DNA from: CAIVAT01 sp049317265
Lineage (GTDB): Bacteria; Bacteroidota; Bacteroidia; Bacteroidales; FEN-979
DNA: 64,000 nucleotides
Assembly: GCA_049317265.1 (NCBI GenBank)
Contig: JBMOIP010000016.1
Span: 21,366-85,365 of the forward strand
Direction of reading: 5' to 3'
Both the position numbers and the translations under genes were made by a program. The notes under the pieces are model-generated. The model saw nothing but the letters and a program-made list of their open reading frames with translations, searched no databases and had not been told where the DNA came from. This document shows, piece after piece, positions 44,701-53,284 of this stretch; the stretch's first letter is position 1; the number at the start of each line of letters is the position of its first letter.

Positions 44701-47700
44701 TCCGGATTGCTGGCCGATGTTCCCCAGGGGGTAAAGCTCAGAGGGATTTCGTATTCATAGTAGTTGTCGGTAAAGTCGGAGCCAATCCGCATCAGGATGG
44801 TGAGTTCGCCGGTCTTCAGGTTCTGGTTCCTGATCGACGGTTCTGCATGTACAAACATCTTCAACCGTTTGAACTGGCGGAAATCAAATTCTGTGGTTTT
44901 ATAGGCAGCTCTTGCATCCCCGTCAACCAAATTGCAAACTTTGAACGACATCGACTGCTCGTTCAGCTTCTGCATGTTGGTCGAGCCCCAGTTGGTTTCA
45001 CGTTCAATGCCCGGGGGCATGACATAAGGGATTGGCTGCTTGCTTCCGTTCTCTTCAATGCTCACTGTTGCAATGTCGAACTGTGTCTGGTTCTGCGTGG
45101 CTTCCGGGATATATTCGCCTGGATTCAGCAGGCTGTAATTATACTTCCTCCATTCACCACGTGTGAGTTCGAGGGTGGCAAAACGGCAGGAGATGGGTCG
45201 CTGGAAATTCTTGAAAAACATCCTCATGAAACGGATGGAGGTAAAATCGTTGATGCTGCCAATGGTTTGATCGGGTGTTCTGATGGGGATTTTAAACTGG
45301 TACCAGTTTACATTGCCGCGTGTCCCATCAGCCAGGGGAATGTCGGTGGCATGATAAACATTGGTAATGTAGTTCATGCCGGGCTTCATCTGGTCACGGT
45401 TCAGGTTAACCACATACTGGTAGTAGCGTTCAGCTTCACTCAGCGTATTGTCTTTGTTGATATCCTCCATATTGGGGATCGTGGTGGCAATGGTTGCATA
45501 CCGCTCCTTCGACTGATCCGTTGTAGGGCTGTTCCCTTCCGGGCCATTATACTTTTTGTACCTGGCCAGCACACTGCTGAAAGCGGGGTCATTGTCATAA
45601 TCGGTACCGCGGAAATAATGAAAATCATCTGCCGATGGGTCGGTGGAGACATTTTTATACGCCCCTGAACCCGCGCCAAAGGCATTTCTCACCTTGGTTA
45701 CATAGGTAGTATCAAAGAAGGAGAGCTCATCCTTGTCAGACAATCCATCGTACCCAACATCCTGGAAAGGACGTGATGCCGGGGTGTTGTCGAAGGCATC
45801 TACCAGCGCCTGGAGTTGCGGAACCCGTCCCCAGATGGTCGTGTCAACCTCCTTGATCAATTCACTGGTCGGCAACCCGTTTTCATAGCTTTTCCGTCCG
45901 TCGCGGAGGATATCTTCCGAAACATCTCCAAGGTTAAAGTATAACTGCCCGCTATTCAGCGAATCGTAAATAAACGGGTCCATCATCCAGAACTCAATAT
46001 ACTGGATATTCGTAGCATCAAAATCTGTAGTTTCAATTTTGCGCATCACGCCACCCCAGCGGGTTTCAGGATTGGCAAGGGTTCCGTCAATGTTCAACCC
46101 TTTTGAGACGGCCGATGGTCCGATGTCAAAATTATAGGAGCCGCGTTCAGAAGGGTAGTAAGCCATGTTGAGCACGGCAAGGTTCACGGGCACCCCGTTC
46201 AATGGCTGCTTGTTAGGGAATATCTCCGTTTCCCATACCTGGCGTACGTATGGATTCGACAACTCCTGGTTCGAAATGTTCGGAGGCAGCAAACTTGTAT
46301 TTTTATCATAGAACAACGGGTCGATGATATACCATCCCAGTTTGGCGCGGTTATATCCATAAGATAACCCTGTCCCCGGCGCCGCCTCAGGGAACATCCG
46401 GTAGGTTGTCTGCCCCTGCGGGGTGCTGGCCAGGAACCAGTTCCCGATATTTTTCAGGTCAATGGTCGACTTAGCGCCTTCAAAATCGTCGATATAGGTG
46501 GTTCCCGCCTTGCCAATGGCTTTGGAATGCCCCGGGATAAACTGGGCAAATTCAACATCCACTGCAATCGAAGAGGGAGCTTTGGTTGTTAGCAGTGGCA
46601 AGGCATCCACGAAACGGGTGATCAGTCTCGACTGGGTACGGTATGAAAGGTTCATCCCCCAGATGGTGTTCGACATCGGCTCGTCGCCATAATTCACCTT
46701 CTGGGTCAACGGACGTTCGTTCAGGTTTAACACCGTAGCCCCAACCACAAAATCCCTGTTGATTTTATAGTCGATGTGGGCGCCCATCAAACGCTTGGTC
46801 TGAACATTGAACATCTCATTGCTTTCGAGGGAGATATTGATCACCGTCCCTGAATTAAGGATCCCCTCGTTGATGATCCTTACCCTTCCAAGGGTGTAAT
46901 CAACCGTATAATGCACGTTTTCCTGCAGGAGAATTCCGCCGGCAGTTACCTTTACGGAACCCGGAGGGACATTCAGCGCATTGAGGGAAATTTCAGAGCC
47001 GGCCGCCGATTTGTAATAACCATCAAGAACAAATTTATTTTTATCGGGATACTGCCTTGCATTTGATTTTGTCATGGTATACAACGAATCATAGCAGTAT
47101 TTGTTCGCCAGCTCTATGGATGCCTTTGGGTTGGCGGGATCAAAGATGGAATCCCGCAGGTCCTTGCCGAATGGCTCAAGAACAGAAAAGAAGATCCTGC
47201 CGTTTGATGCCTGGATGGTACCTCCCTGGGTGGCGGCATTGTCAATAAAGTCAAACATTCCGTCGCCGGGGGGATTGAACTGCTGGTTGACATTGTCGAA
47301 GTTCAGGATGCGCAGCAGGGGAATCCCCTTGATGCGGCCTTCCGTAATGTAGGCTGTGGGAACACCGTTTGCATTTCCTGAATAGAGGATGTTGATGGTG
47401 AAATCGTTGGGTTGCAACTGATAGGCTCCCAGAGCATATACGTTTTTCATCATGAGGTTCCATACAGGAATTCTCGTATTCAGGGAGGTGCTTTTCAGCA
47501 GCTTTACCACAAGGCTTTTGGGGGAGATGATCCCCTGGTCGGAAAATTCACCCACCTGGTGTACCGCAGTATCACCAACAACCTGGTACTGGTATGCAAC
47601 GGCCAGTGTCTGGTCGGAATTCAGCGCAGAATTCAGGGAGATAAATCCCAGTTTCGGGTTAAAGGTATATTCTGAGGGAAGAAGTTTCCGGGCGCTTTCT

Positions 47701-49025
47701 ACCTTCTCAAAATCCTCGCCGGATACCATGAAATAAGGTGAGCCTTTTAAATATCCGCTAACGGTGTTAATGCCGCGAACCTTTGCCGAATCGGCCGCAT
47801 TTGACATCACCACCTGGAAAAGGTTGTTCGAATTATTGGAGGTAAACCTGCCGTTAGGATCGCCTGTAAAGAGACGTGTGTTGTAAGGTTTGTATTCGCC
47901 CAGATCCATGAATGCCACAATGTTGCGGTTTTCGGTCACTGCCGCGCCGATGTTGGTAACCCACACCTCAATTTTGAGAATGTTGACGTTGGAGTTGATT
48001 ACCGGCAACTGGTTTGTCCCTTTTCTGTAGGTATCCCTGAAATTCTGCCCGAGGAAGAAGTGCTTGTTCTCTTCATATTCGTCGGCACGGATACTGAACT
48101 TCTGAGTTTGCGCATTGCCCTGTACTACGATGTTTTTGGTCTCGCTCTTCTGTTGCGAATAGATCGCGGTTACAGTAACACGGCCGAATTTCAGCTTTGT
48201 TTTAACGCCGAAAAGACTCTCGGTTCCACGGATAAGGTTGGTGCTGAGCGGCATGTTCACATCGCCGGCTTCGATAAGCTGTATGATGTCATCCTCCTTG
48301 CCTTCATATTTCAACTTCAGTTTGTTCTCGAAATCGAAGGTGGCTTCGGTATTGTAATTGATCTTGAACTCGATCTTGTCGCCGATCTTGGCCACAACGT
48401 TCATCTGTATCTTTTCCTGGAAGTCGAAGTTCGTCTGCCTGCGCTGGCGTGTGCTCAGCATGGGGTCGTCGCGCCTGTTTGAAATGATGCCAAAGTCGAT
48501 TTCAGCCGATCCCTGGGGCCGGATATCGACCGTATTGTTACCAAAGATGGTCTCAAAAACCTTCCCGGGAATATGGATTTTGGGGATGATCCCTTTCGCA
48601 TTATCCATGGTTGCAGCCTCCGACCGCTCCTTCCAGTACTGGTTGATCATGCCCTGCATGTCCTGGTTCTGGTATTCATCGAACGACAGCGTGGTTGGGA
48701 TCCGGTAAACCGTTTCGCCGATCTTGTAAGTGTAGTAATATTGCCGCGTAATCGGGTCGTACTCTACGTTGGTTTTAATATTCGGGGGATTCTTGAGGTA
48801 GATTGGGTTTTCATGTCCGGAACCAGGCAGAACAGTCTCATCACCAAATGGATACCTGAGCCCCGTCGTATCACCGCTTTTGAGGCTGTCAGGAGGGGAA
48901 GATAACAAATGACCAAGTCCGGAATTACCCGTTGTTTCGCCGGAAAAAACCGGGAAACCGATGGTAATCAGGACGGCCAGGCAGATAATAGTATATAAAT
49001 CGTGTCTCTTCACTAAGTACAGCAA
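41781..49025 (-). CDS. sprA: Type IX secretion system outer-membrane translocon SprA/SovA
   Basis: 2414 aa, the size expected for SprA, the very large 36-strand barrel that is the outer-membrane pore of the T9SS. An N-terminal hydrophobic segment (residues 11-28) gives export. The mature N terminus shows NPIYLKNPPNIKTNVEYDP, and the body contains the SprA-type blocks VEFAQFIPGHSKAIGKAGTT followed by YIDDFEGAKSTIDLKNI, LRLSDFNKNGGFAATARVAV and many aromatic barrel strands. It lets folded cargo with a C-terminal sorting domain reach the surface. It follows ruvA by 27 bp and precedes gcvH, an arrangement also seen in other Bacteroidota. A T9SS cargo is encoded nearby at 50958. Confidence 0.95.
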   Translation of the reverse strand: MLYLVKRHDLYTIICLAVLITIGFPVFSGETTGNSGLGHLLSSPPDSLKSGDTTGLRYPFGDETVLPGSGHENPIYLKNPPNIKTNVEYDPITRQYYYTYKIGETVYRIPTTLSFDEYQNQDMQGMINQYWKERSEAATMDNAKGIIPKIHIPGKVFETIFGNNTVDIRPQGSAEIDFGIISNRRDDPMLSTRQRRQTNFDFQEKIQMNVVAKIGDKIEFKINYNTEATFDFENKLKLKYEGKEDDIIQLIEAGDVNMPLSTNLIRGTESLFGVKTKLKFGRVTVTAIYSQQKSETKNIVVQGNAQTQKFSIRADEYEENKHFFLGQNFRDTYRKGTNQLPVINSNVNILKIEVWVTNIGAAVTENRNIVAFMDLGEYKPYNTRLFTGDPNGRFTSNNSNNLFQVVMSNAADSAKVRGINTVSGYLKGSPYFMVSGEDFEKVESARKLLPSEYTFNPKLGFISLNSALNSDQTLAVAYQYQVVGDTAVHQVGEFSDQGIISPKSLVVKLLKSTSLNTRIPVWNLMMKNVYALGAYQLQPNDFTINILYSGNANGVPTAYITEGRIKGIPLLRILNFDNVNQQFNPPGDGMFDFIDNAATQGGTIQASNGRIFFSVLEPFGKDLRDSIFDPANPKASIELANKYCYDSLYTMTKSNARQYPDKNKFVLDGYYKSAAGSEISLNALNVPPGSVKVTAGGILLQENVHYTVDYTLGRVRIINEGILNSGTVINISLESNEMFNVQTKRLMGAHIDYKINRDFVVGATVLNLNERPLTQKVNYGDEPMSNTIWGMNLSYRTQSRLITRFVDALPLLTTKAPSSIAVDVEFAQFIPGHSKAIGKAGTTYIDDFEGAKSTIDLKNIGNWFLASTPQGQTTYRMFPEAAPGTGLSYGYNRAKLGWYIIDPLFYDKNTSLLPPNISNQELSNPYVRQVWETEIFPNKQPLNGVPVNLAVLNMAYYPSERGSYNFDIGPSAVSKGLNIDGTLANPETRWGGVMRKIETTDFDATNIQYIEFWMMDPFIYDSLNSGQLYFNLGDVSEDILRDGRKSYENGLPTSELIKEVDTTIWGRVPQLQALVDAFDNTPASRPFQDVGYDGLSDKDELSFFDTTYVTKVRNAFGAGSGAYKNVSTDPSADDFHYFRGTDYDNDPAFSSVLARYKKYNGPEGNSPTTDQSKERYATIATTIPNMEDINKDNTLSEAERYYQYVVNLNRDQMKPGMNYITNVYHATDIPLADGTRGNVNWYQFKIPIRTPDQTIGSINDFTSIRFMRMFFKNFQRPISCRFATLELTRGEWRKYNYSLLNPGEYIPEATQNQTQFDIATVSIEENGSKQPIPYVMPPGIERETNWGSTNMQKLNEQSMSFKVCNLVDGDARAAYKTTEFDFRQFKRLKMFVHAEPSIRNQNLKTGELTILMRIGSDFTDNYYEYEIPLSFTPWGTSASNPDAIWQGSNDFDIDLERLVQVKYDRLIAMRDQGLALNSSTPYSEYDGKNKITVVGSPTISDVRAIMIGIRNPKKSTQAIDDDGQAKCAEIWVDELRLSDFNKNGGFAATARVAVELADLGRVQLTGTYTSSGFGTLEQKQTQRPMEAVLTFGFDTDLELGKFFPAKSGIRIPMHFDYSMMQVSPKYDPLNPDLYLSDVINAFKTKQQKDSIKQITQGYTQTKNFNLMNVRKDRTGTKKPKIYDIENFNASYAYSEIFHRDVDVAYDLRKKYTGGLGYNFAAQPKNVTPFQRAKALRSKAFALIKDFNFYYLPKSFSFHTDMNREFNQRQFRNKSVAIVPMETFYIKRWDWARTYDLKYDFAKSLRISLVANTQAFVNEPPGQIDRSNRDQVWSEIFSLGTKNNYNQAVNVSWDVPVNKIPMLDFITLQAGYMANYRWAGAPISIQAQRGNNLENANTQSLNGGLNMVTLYNKIPYLKRINQNSASTRGNKPEVPKNKNVDKQDSLKLLPNKPKFGKVLLEGTLRFLMGIRTAKFTYTQGNGTVLPGFKPKPVVLGNDWGDNAPGLGFIFGSQDDIRYKAADRGWISSDTMLNNPYFKKFNENLSISVSVEPLKDLRIEVIATRQYSKSHQEYFRANAAGEFKAYSPLDQGSFSMSYIMIGTSFTSDNGDGKSPTFEAMKESRRKIAERYAAINPNSIGINDSTKFPNGYGPTDQEVLTTAFLAAYGGKNPAKIKLTAFPGIPLPNWRLTYDGLVKLKVFKTWLRTLTLTHAYLSTYNVGTFNSSILYKEVNGMPSVPDDAGNFIPQVQTTVVSLTEQFNPLFKVDMGFINSLLASAEMRRSRNISLSFSNNQLTEVTSNEFIVGLGYRLKGIRFNISGMLGGGKKSKTNSDLNLKLDFSIRKNKTVLRRVDQDINQISVGQQVMSLNFSADYNLSARFNVRFYFDKVINTPYVSNQYRTSNTKGGIALRFTLGN

Positions 49026-49052
49026 GGTCTATTTAACTCCGGAACCATCGCG

Positions 49053-49637
49053 CTATAAAACCTTCAGCGCGTGTTTGATCAGTTGTTCCACTGTCAAGCC
49101 TGTTCCTTCCGATTCGATGATTTTATTCAATGCTTTATCAGCAAGCATCTTTGGGAAGCCAAGAATGATCAATCCTGATAACGCTTCTTCCTTCTTTGTA
49201 TTGTGCAATATTCCTGATTTTTCATAAGGAATTAACTCTTTTGAAACCTTATCTTTCAGATCAATAATGATGCGCTGGGCGGTTTTTGCCCCGATCCCCT
49301 TGATCCGTTGAAGTAAATTCGCATTTCCTTCGCCGATGGCATGCACGACCTCGTTTGGTGACAGGGAGGATAATATGATGCGGGCCGTGTTCACCCCAAC
49401 ACCGGAAACACTGATAAGCTGACGAAAAAGTTCCCTTTCTGCAGCATCAGAAAAACCATATAAAAGCATGTCATCCTCCCTCACCACCAGGTGAGTATAA
49501 AGGGTGACTTTTTCGTCCTGCTGAATTTGGGAGTAGGTGTGAATGGAAATATGCAACAGGTAGCCGATCCCATTTACATCAACAACCGCATAAGCAGGGT
49601 TTTTCTCTACCAGTTTACCTTGGATATACTCGTACAT
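49053..49637 (-). CDS. ruvA: Holliday junction branch migration protein RuvA
   Basis: 194 aa. RuvA binds four-way junctions and loads the RuvB motor. N-terminal OB domain (MYEYIQGKLVEKNPAYAVVD, GIGYLLHIS), two helix-hairpin-helix motifs (LISVSGVGVNTARIIL and LQRIKGIGAKTAQRIIIDLK), and a C-terminal domain III that contacts RuvB (EEALSGLIILGFPKMLADKA). Complete. It is first on the strand and drives toward sprA 27 bp downstream; a -7 element is found about 50 bp upstream. Confidence 0.96.
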   Translation of the reverse strand: MYEYIQGKLVEKNPAYAVVDVNGIGYLLHISIHTYSQIQQDEKVTLYTHLVVREDDMLLYGFSDAAERELFRQLISVSGVGVNTARIILSSLSPNEVVHAIGEGNANLLQRIKGIGAKTAQRIIIDLKDKVSKELIPYEKSGILHNTKKEEALSGLIILGFPKMLADKALNKIIESEGTGLTVEQLIKHALKVL

Positions 49638-49686
49638 GTGCGGCGTTGCATGAATAATACATAAACCGGATTACCCGGAAAGATTG

Positions 49687-49694
49687 CAAAGGTA
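49687..49694 (-). promoter_or_regulatory. Candidate -7 element of the ruvA-sprA transcript
   Basis: Minus strand reads TACCTTTG, exact to TAnnTTTG, 49 bp before the ruvA ATG. The -33 box is not clear within an A-rich stretch. Confidence 0.45.
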
Positions 49695-49786
49695 AAAAAA
49701 TCACCGGAATAGAAAAAAACCAATAAAAATAACCCGGTTGAAGAATCCATACGCCCTTTTAATTCAGGAATTATTATACCTCAATA

Positions 49787-49817
49787 TTTGTTATTTCGGT
49801 TTTCCCGTCTATCTTTG
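49787..49817 (+). promoter_or_regulatory. Full-consensus Bacteroidota promoter
   Basis: TTTG at 49787-49790, exactly 19 bp spacer, TATCTTTG at 49810-49817. Both boxes match the TTTG-N19-TAnnTTTG consensus fully. The transcript would start near 49824 with a leader of about 57 nt to the ATG at 49881. It drives the two-gene exported-protein operon. Confidence 0.85.
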
Positions 49818-49880
49818 TCCATTATATTCACATTTCCGTATAACAATACCTAATTAAACACCCTTAAAATTACACCAGCC

Positions 49881-50951
49881 ATGAAAAGAATTATTACCTT
49901 TTTTGCCCTCTGCGTACTTGGGATGAGTTCCCTTTCAGCCCAGGAATTGATAGCCGTTAACCATGTTGCCGGCGGCAGTGAATTTTTTACCCGGCTTGAT
50001 TCTGCTGTTGTCCATTCGGCCAATGGCGATTACATCTATCTGCCGGGAACAGCACTGATGAACATCGGCAACCTGGTCATCAACAAAGGGGTTCACATCA
50101 TTGGCGCCGGTATCTTCCCCGACTCCTGCTATGCCACCGGAACCACCTTCCTCACCGGGAACATCACCGTCGTGTCGGGCGCCGACAACGGAAGCCTACA
50201 GGGTTTCATCCTTACAGGGACGCTTGCCTTTGGCACCAACCAGGCCAACCAGCATGTTTCATCCTATTATGTTTCCCGCTGCAACCTCAATACCATTTAC
50301 CTTTCCAATAACGGTTCCGACACCACCACTTCGACCTTCCTTTTTCGCGAAAACATCCTGCGCGGACAAATTTATGGCGGGCACTCCAATGCAAGTTTCA
50401 GAAATAACATTATTGAAGGTCAGCTGAATTACTTTTACGGAGCGACTTTTTTGCACAATGACTTCCTGTGGGGAAGCAGCAAAACGCTTAACTATTTCGT
50501 AAAAAATTCAACTTTTTCCAACAACATATTTAAAAATCCGTGTGTCGCCTATTATGGCTATATCCCGGTATACTGTACCGACAACAATTATTACTATAAC
50601 CTCTTTACCGGGCCGATGGTGTTTTTCTACGACTATCTTGGCTATTGCGTGGGAAATCTGAACGGTTTCGGCAACATGTCGGGGAATCACGAAAGTGTGC
50701 CGAATGAGCAAATTTACACCAGTCAGAGTGGCTACAGCTATGATATTCATCACAATTACCACCTGATAGCAGGTAGTCCCGGTATTAACGGAGGCAGCGA
50801 CGGTACTGATGTTGGAATTTATGGCGGCGAGCCTTTCAAGGATGGCATGCTGCCTATCAACCCTCATATCCAATTCAAATATGTAGCCGGATCGACAACA
50901 CCCAGCGGCACCCTCAACATCCATTTCAAAGTTGCAGCCCAGGAAAAATAA
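49881..50951 (+). CDS. Exported right-handed beta-helix protein
   Basis: 356 aa with a signal peptide ending SLSAQ. The middle shows parallel beta-helix repeats with Asn ladders (STFLFRENILRGQI, ASFRNNIIEGQL, STFSNNIFKNPC) and the ending DYHL/SPGINGGSDGTDVGIYGGEP seen in many surface beta-helix proteins. Such folds often bind or cleave polysaccharides, but no catalytic residues can be assigned. No T9SS sorting domain is evident at the C terminus, unlike the next gene, which starts 6 bp downstream and is surely co-transcribed from the strong promoter upstream. Confidence 0.75.
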   Translation: MKRIITFFALCVLGMSSLSAQELIAVNHVAGGSEFFTRLDSAVVHSANGDYIYLPGTALMNIGNLVINKGVHIIGAGIFPDSCYATGTTFLTGNITVVSGADNGSLQGFILTGTLAFGTNQANQHVSSYYVSRCNLNTIYLSNNGSDTTTSTFLFRENILRGQIYGGHSNASFRNNIIEGQLNYFYGATFLHNDFLWGSSKTLNYFVKNSTFSNNIFKNPCVAYYGYIPVYCTDNNYYYNLFTGPMVFFYDYLGYCVGNLNGFGNMSGNHESVPNEQIYTSQSGYSYDIHHNYHLIAGSPGINGGSDGTDVGIYGGEPFKDGMLPINPHIQFKYVAGSTTPSGTLNIHFKVAAQEK

Positions 50952-50957
50952 GCCACA

Positions 50958-53183
50958 ATGAGAAAAATATTACTCCTCATTTCAGGCCTCCTGGTCATTC
51001 CGTTGCAAATGCTTGTAGCCCAGGCACCCAAGATCATCGCATACCAGTACTGGTTCGATGACAACGATGCCGGGATGATCAGCCAGGCTGTAAGTCCTGC
51101 GAGTACGCTCGACCTGAGTACATCGGTAAACGTTCCGGCTTTCCCGGTAGGGTTTCACCGCTTCAACATCCGTTTCAAGGATGACTCTCTTCGGTATAGT
51201 CCGGTAACTTCTTCTTTCTTCTATTATCCGGTCTCCACCCTTATCAATGGTTATGAATACTGGTTCAATAATGACTATCCCGGTAAAACTTCGGTAAGTG
51301 TGAGCAATACCACCTTTCTCGATCTGAGTTCCGCCATTGCAGCCTCCTCCCTGAGTCCGGGCATGAACACCTTTCACATCAGGTTCCGTGATGTTTCTGG
51401 CATTTACAGTCCCCCTGTTTCAGCCTATTTCGTCATTATTCCGGAGATGCTGATTTCGGGTTATGAATATTGGTTTGACAGCGATTACGGATCCAAAACA
51501 ACGGTGAATGTGCCAACTACGCAGTTTCTTGACCTCTCCTCCGTTATTGGAGCGACATCGCTTTCATTAGGATTCCACAATTTCCACATCAGGTTTAAAA
51601 ACACGACCGGCACCTGGTGTTCAACCCAGTCGGACATGTTTTACAAGCATGGTACTGTTAACCAGAACAACCTGACCTCCTATGAATACTGGTTTGACGA
51701 TAACCCGGCTGCAAAAGTAACTGTAGCAGTAGCAAATCAACCAGTGGCCGATGTGATCACAACAATCAACGCTGCCGCAGTGCCACCCGGGCTTCACAAA
51801 GCCCACGTCAGGTTTCAGAGTGGTGACCTTCCAAGTATCGTTGCTTCCGGCTATTTTTACAAGAGTAAAACAGCAAACATCGCGGAGAATTTGATTGCGG
51901 GATACCGTTACTGGTTCGACAACGACCCGGCCACCATGCGGGTGATCAAGCTTGCACAGCCAGCAGGGAATGTGACCCTTCTTGATTCGGTTGAGCTGCC
52001 CTACCTTCCCCTTGGAAAACACCTGATGAGCATTGAGTTCAGGGATTCGGTAGGCAACTATAGCAGCGTTGCCGGCGATTCGGTGGAGGTTTTCACCTGC
52101 CAGCCTTATACAGCAGGTAACATCAGCGGAAACAGCCAGGTTTGCAGCGGAATGAACGGAGTTGTCTATTCCATTCCCGGCATCATTAACGCTACCGGCT
52201 ATTCGTGGAGCCTGCCCCCGGGTGCAACCATCGTTTCAGGGAGTAATACCCGGTCGGTGACTGTAAATTTCTCGCCGTTTGCCGTTTCGGGAATGGTCAC
52301 CGTATATGGCACCAATCCTTGCGGAAACGGAATTGGCAAAACACTCGCCATTACCATCACTCCGCCTCCTGTCGCCACAATTACCGGTGATACTGCCGTT
52401 TGTTCGGGAGCCTCAGGTGTTTCCTATGTTACGCAGGCCGGAAATACAGCCTATGCCTGGTCGGTATCTCCGGGCGGAACCATTGCGGGCGGAACAGGGT
52501 CCAATGCCATCATCGTCAACTGGACTACTGTAAGCGGTCCCCAGTCACTTACGGTAAGTTATACAACCATCGGCGGATGCTATGGAACAAACACCATCCA
52601 GGTTTCGGTGAAACCTCTTCCGCCTTCGTCAAGATCCATCATCGGAACTATTGTGCCGACAGGACAAACATTTTGCACCGATGCAACAGGCACCCTGATC
52701 GTGTCGGGTGGCGGTACCGTTGGCCCGTTCCTCATCCAGAGTGGCGGATCAGCGATCCTGATTGCTGGTGTGAATATAAAAATGAACCCCGGCGTGATCG
52801 TTACATCCGGCGGATACCTTCATGGCTATATCTCTGCAGATTGTTTTTACTGCAGTGCTGTTCCGCACTCACTGCCCCAGGCATTGAAGGAGGAGTCAGT
52901 TGCCGCCCTTCCCGCCGAAGAACCATTCAAAACAACCGGAGATGCCTTTTTCAAGGTATATCCAAATCCGACATCGGGAAATTTCACCCTGGAACTGATC
53001 GGACAGGATCGTACCGGGTGCATGGTTGAGATCTATGGGATGCGTGGCGAAAAACTGGTGAGTAAACAACTCCCGGGAGGCGCTAAACATGAACTCTCGC
53101 TGGACGAAAAACCGGAAGGTATCTACATTATAAGGGTGGTTTCGGAAGGAGTGGCGGGAACGTCGAGGATTATCAAGTATTGA
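50958..53183 (+). CDS. T9SS cargo protein with five YEYWFD repeats, PKD-like domains and type A sorting domain
   Basis: 741 aa. Signal peptide to about residue 21. Five repeats of about 70 residues start near 28, 98, 168, 241 and 315; each opens with a YEYWFDND-type motif and closes with a G-x-H-x-F-x-I-R-F segment. Two PKD/Ig-like domains follow (GNSQVCSGMNGVVYSIPGI; GDTAVCSGASGVSYVTQAG). The last 80 residues are a type A T9SS C-terminal domain: FFKVYPNPTSGNFTLEL through the final SRIIKY. The protein is therefore exported through SprA, encoded on the other strand 2 kb away. Probable surface adhesin; ligand unknown. No enzyme domain seen. Confidence 0.85.
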   Translation: MRKILLLISGLLVIPLQMLVAQAPKIIAYQYWFDDNDAGMISQAVSPASTLDLSTSVNVPAFPVGFHRFNIRFKDDSLRYSPVTSSFFYYPVSTLINGYEYWFNNDYPGKTSVSVSNTTFLDLSSAIAASSLSPGMNTFHIRFRDVSGIYSPPVSAYFVIIPEMLISGYEYWFDSDYGSKTTVNVPTTQFLDLSSVIGATSLSLGFHNFHIRFKNTTGTWCSTQSDMFYKHGTVNQNNLTSYEYWFDDNPAAKVTVAVANQPVADVITTINAAAVPPGLHKAHVRFQSGDLPSIVASGYFYKSKTANIAENLIAGYRYWFDNDPATMRVIKLAQPAGNVTLLDSVELPYLPLGKHLMSIEFRDSVGNYSSVAGDSVEVFTCQPYTAGNISGNSQVCSGMNGVVYSIPGIINATGYSWSLPPGATIVSGSNTRSVTVNFSPFAVSGMVTVYGTNPCGNGIGKTLAITITPPPVATITGDTAVCSGASGVSYVTQAGNTAYAWSVSPGGTIAGGTGSNAIIVNWTTVSGPQSLTVSYTTIGGCYGTNTIQVSVKPLPPSSRSIIGTIVPTGQTFCTDATGTLIVSGGGTVGPFLIQSGGSAILIAGVNIKMNPGVIVTSGGYLHGYISADCFYCSAVPHSLPQALKEESVAALPAEEPFKTTGDAFFKVYPNPTSGNFTLELIGQDRTGCMVEIYGMRGEKLVSKQLPGGAKHELSLDEKPEGIYIIRVVSEGVAGTSRIIKY

Positions 53184-53185
53184 TA

Positions 53186-53284
53186 TTTACGATTGGACGA
53201 TTGACGATTGCAGATTGAATTGTTTGATTTACGATTTACGATTGAGGAGCACAAATCGTAAATCGTAAATCGTCCAATCGTAAA
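53186..53284. terminator. Nested inverted repeats between convergent genes, likely two-way terminator
   Basis: Outer arms TTTACGATTGGACGATT (53186-53202) and its exact complement (53268-53284) enclose inner arms TTTACGATTTACGATT (53228-53243) and its exact complement (53254-53269) around a 10-nt loop. The inner hairpin alone is 16 bp perfect. It fills the gap between two stop codons (ending at 53183 and beginning at 53285). Confidence 0.65.

Noticed and set aside
44847..45668. 273-codon open frame on the plus strand
   Set aside because: Antisense to sprA; composition follows from sprA codon use.
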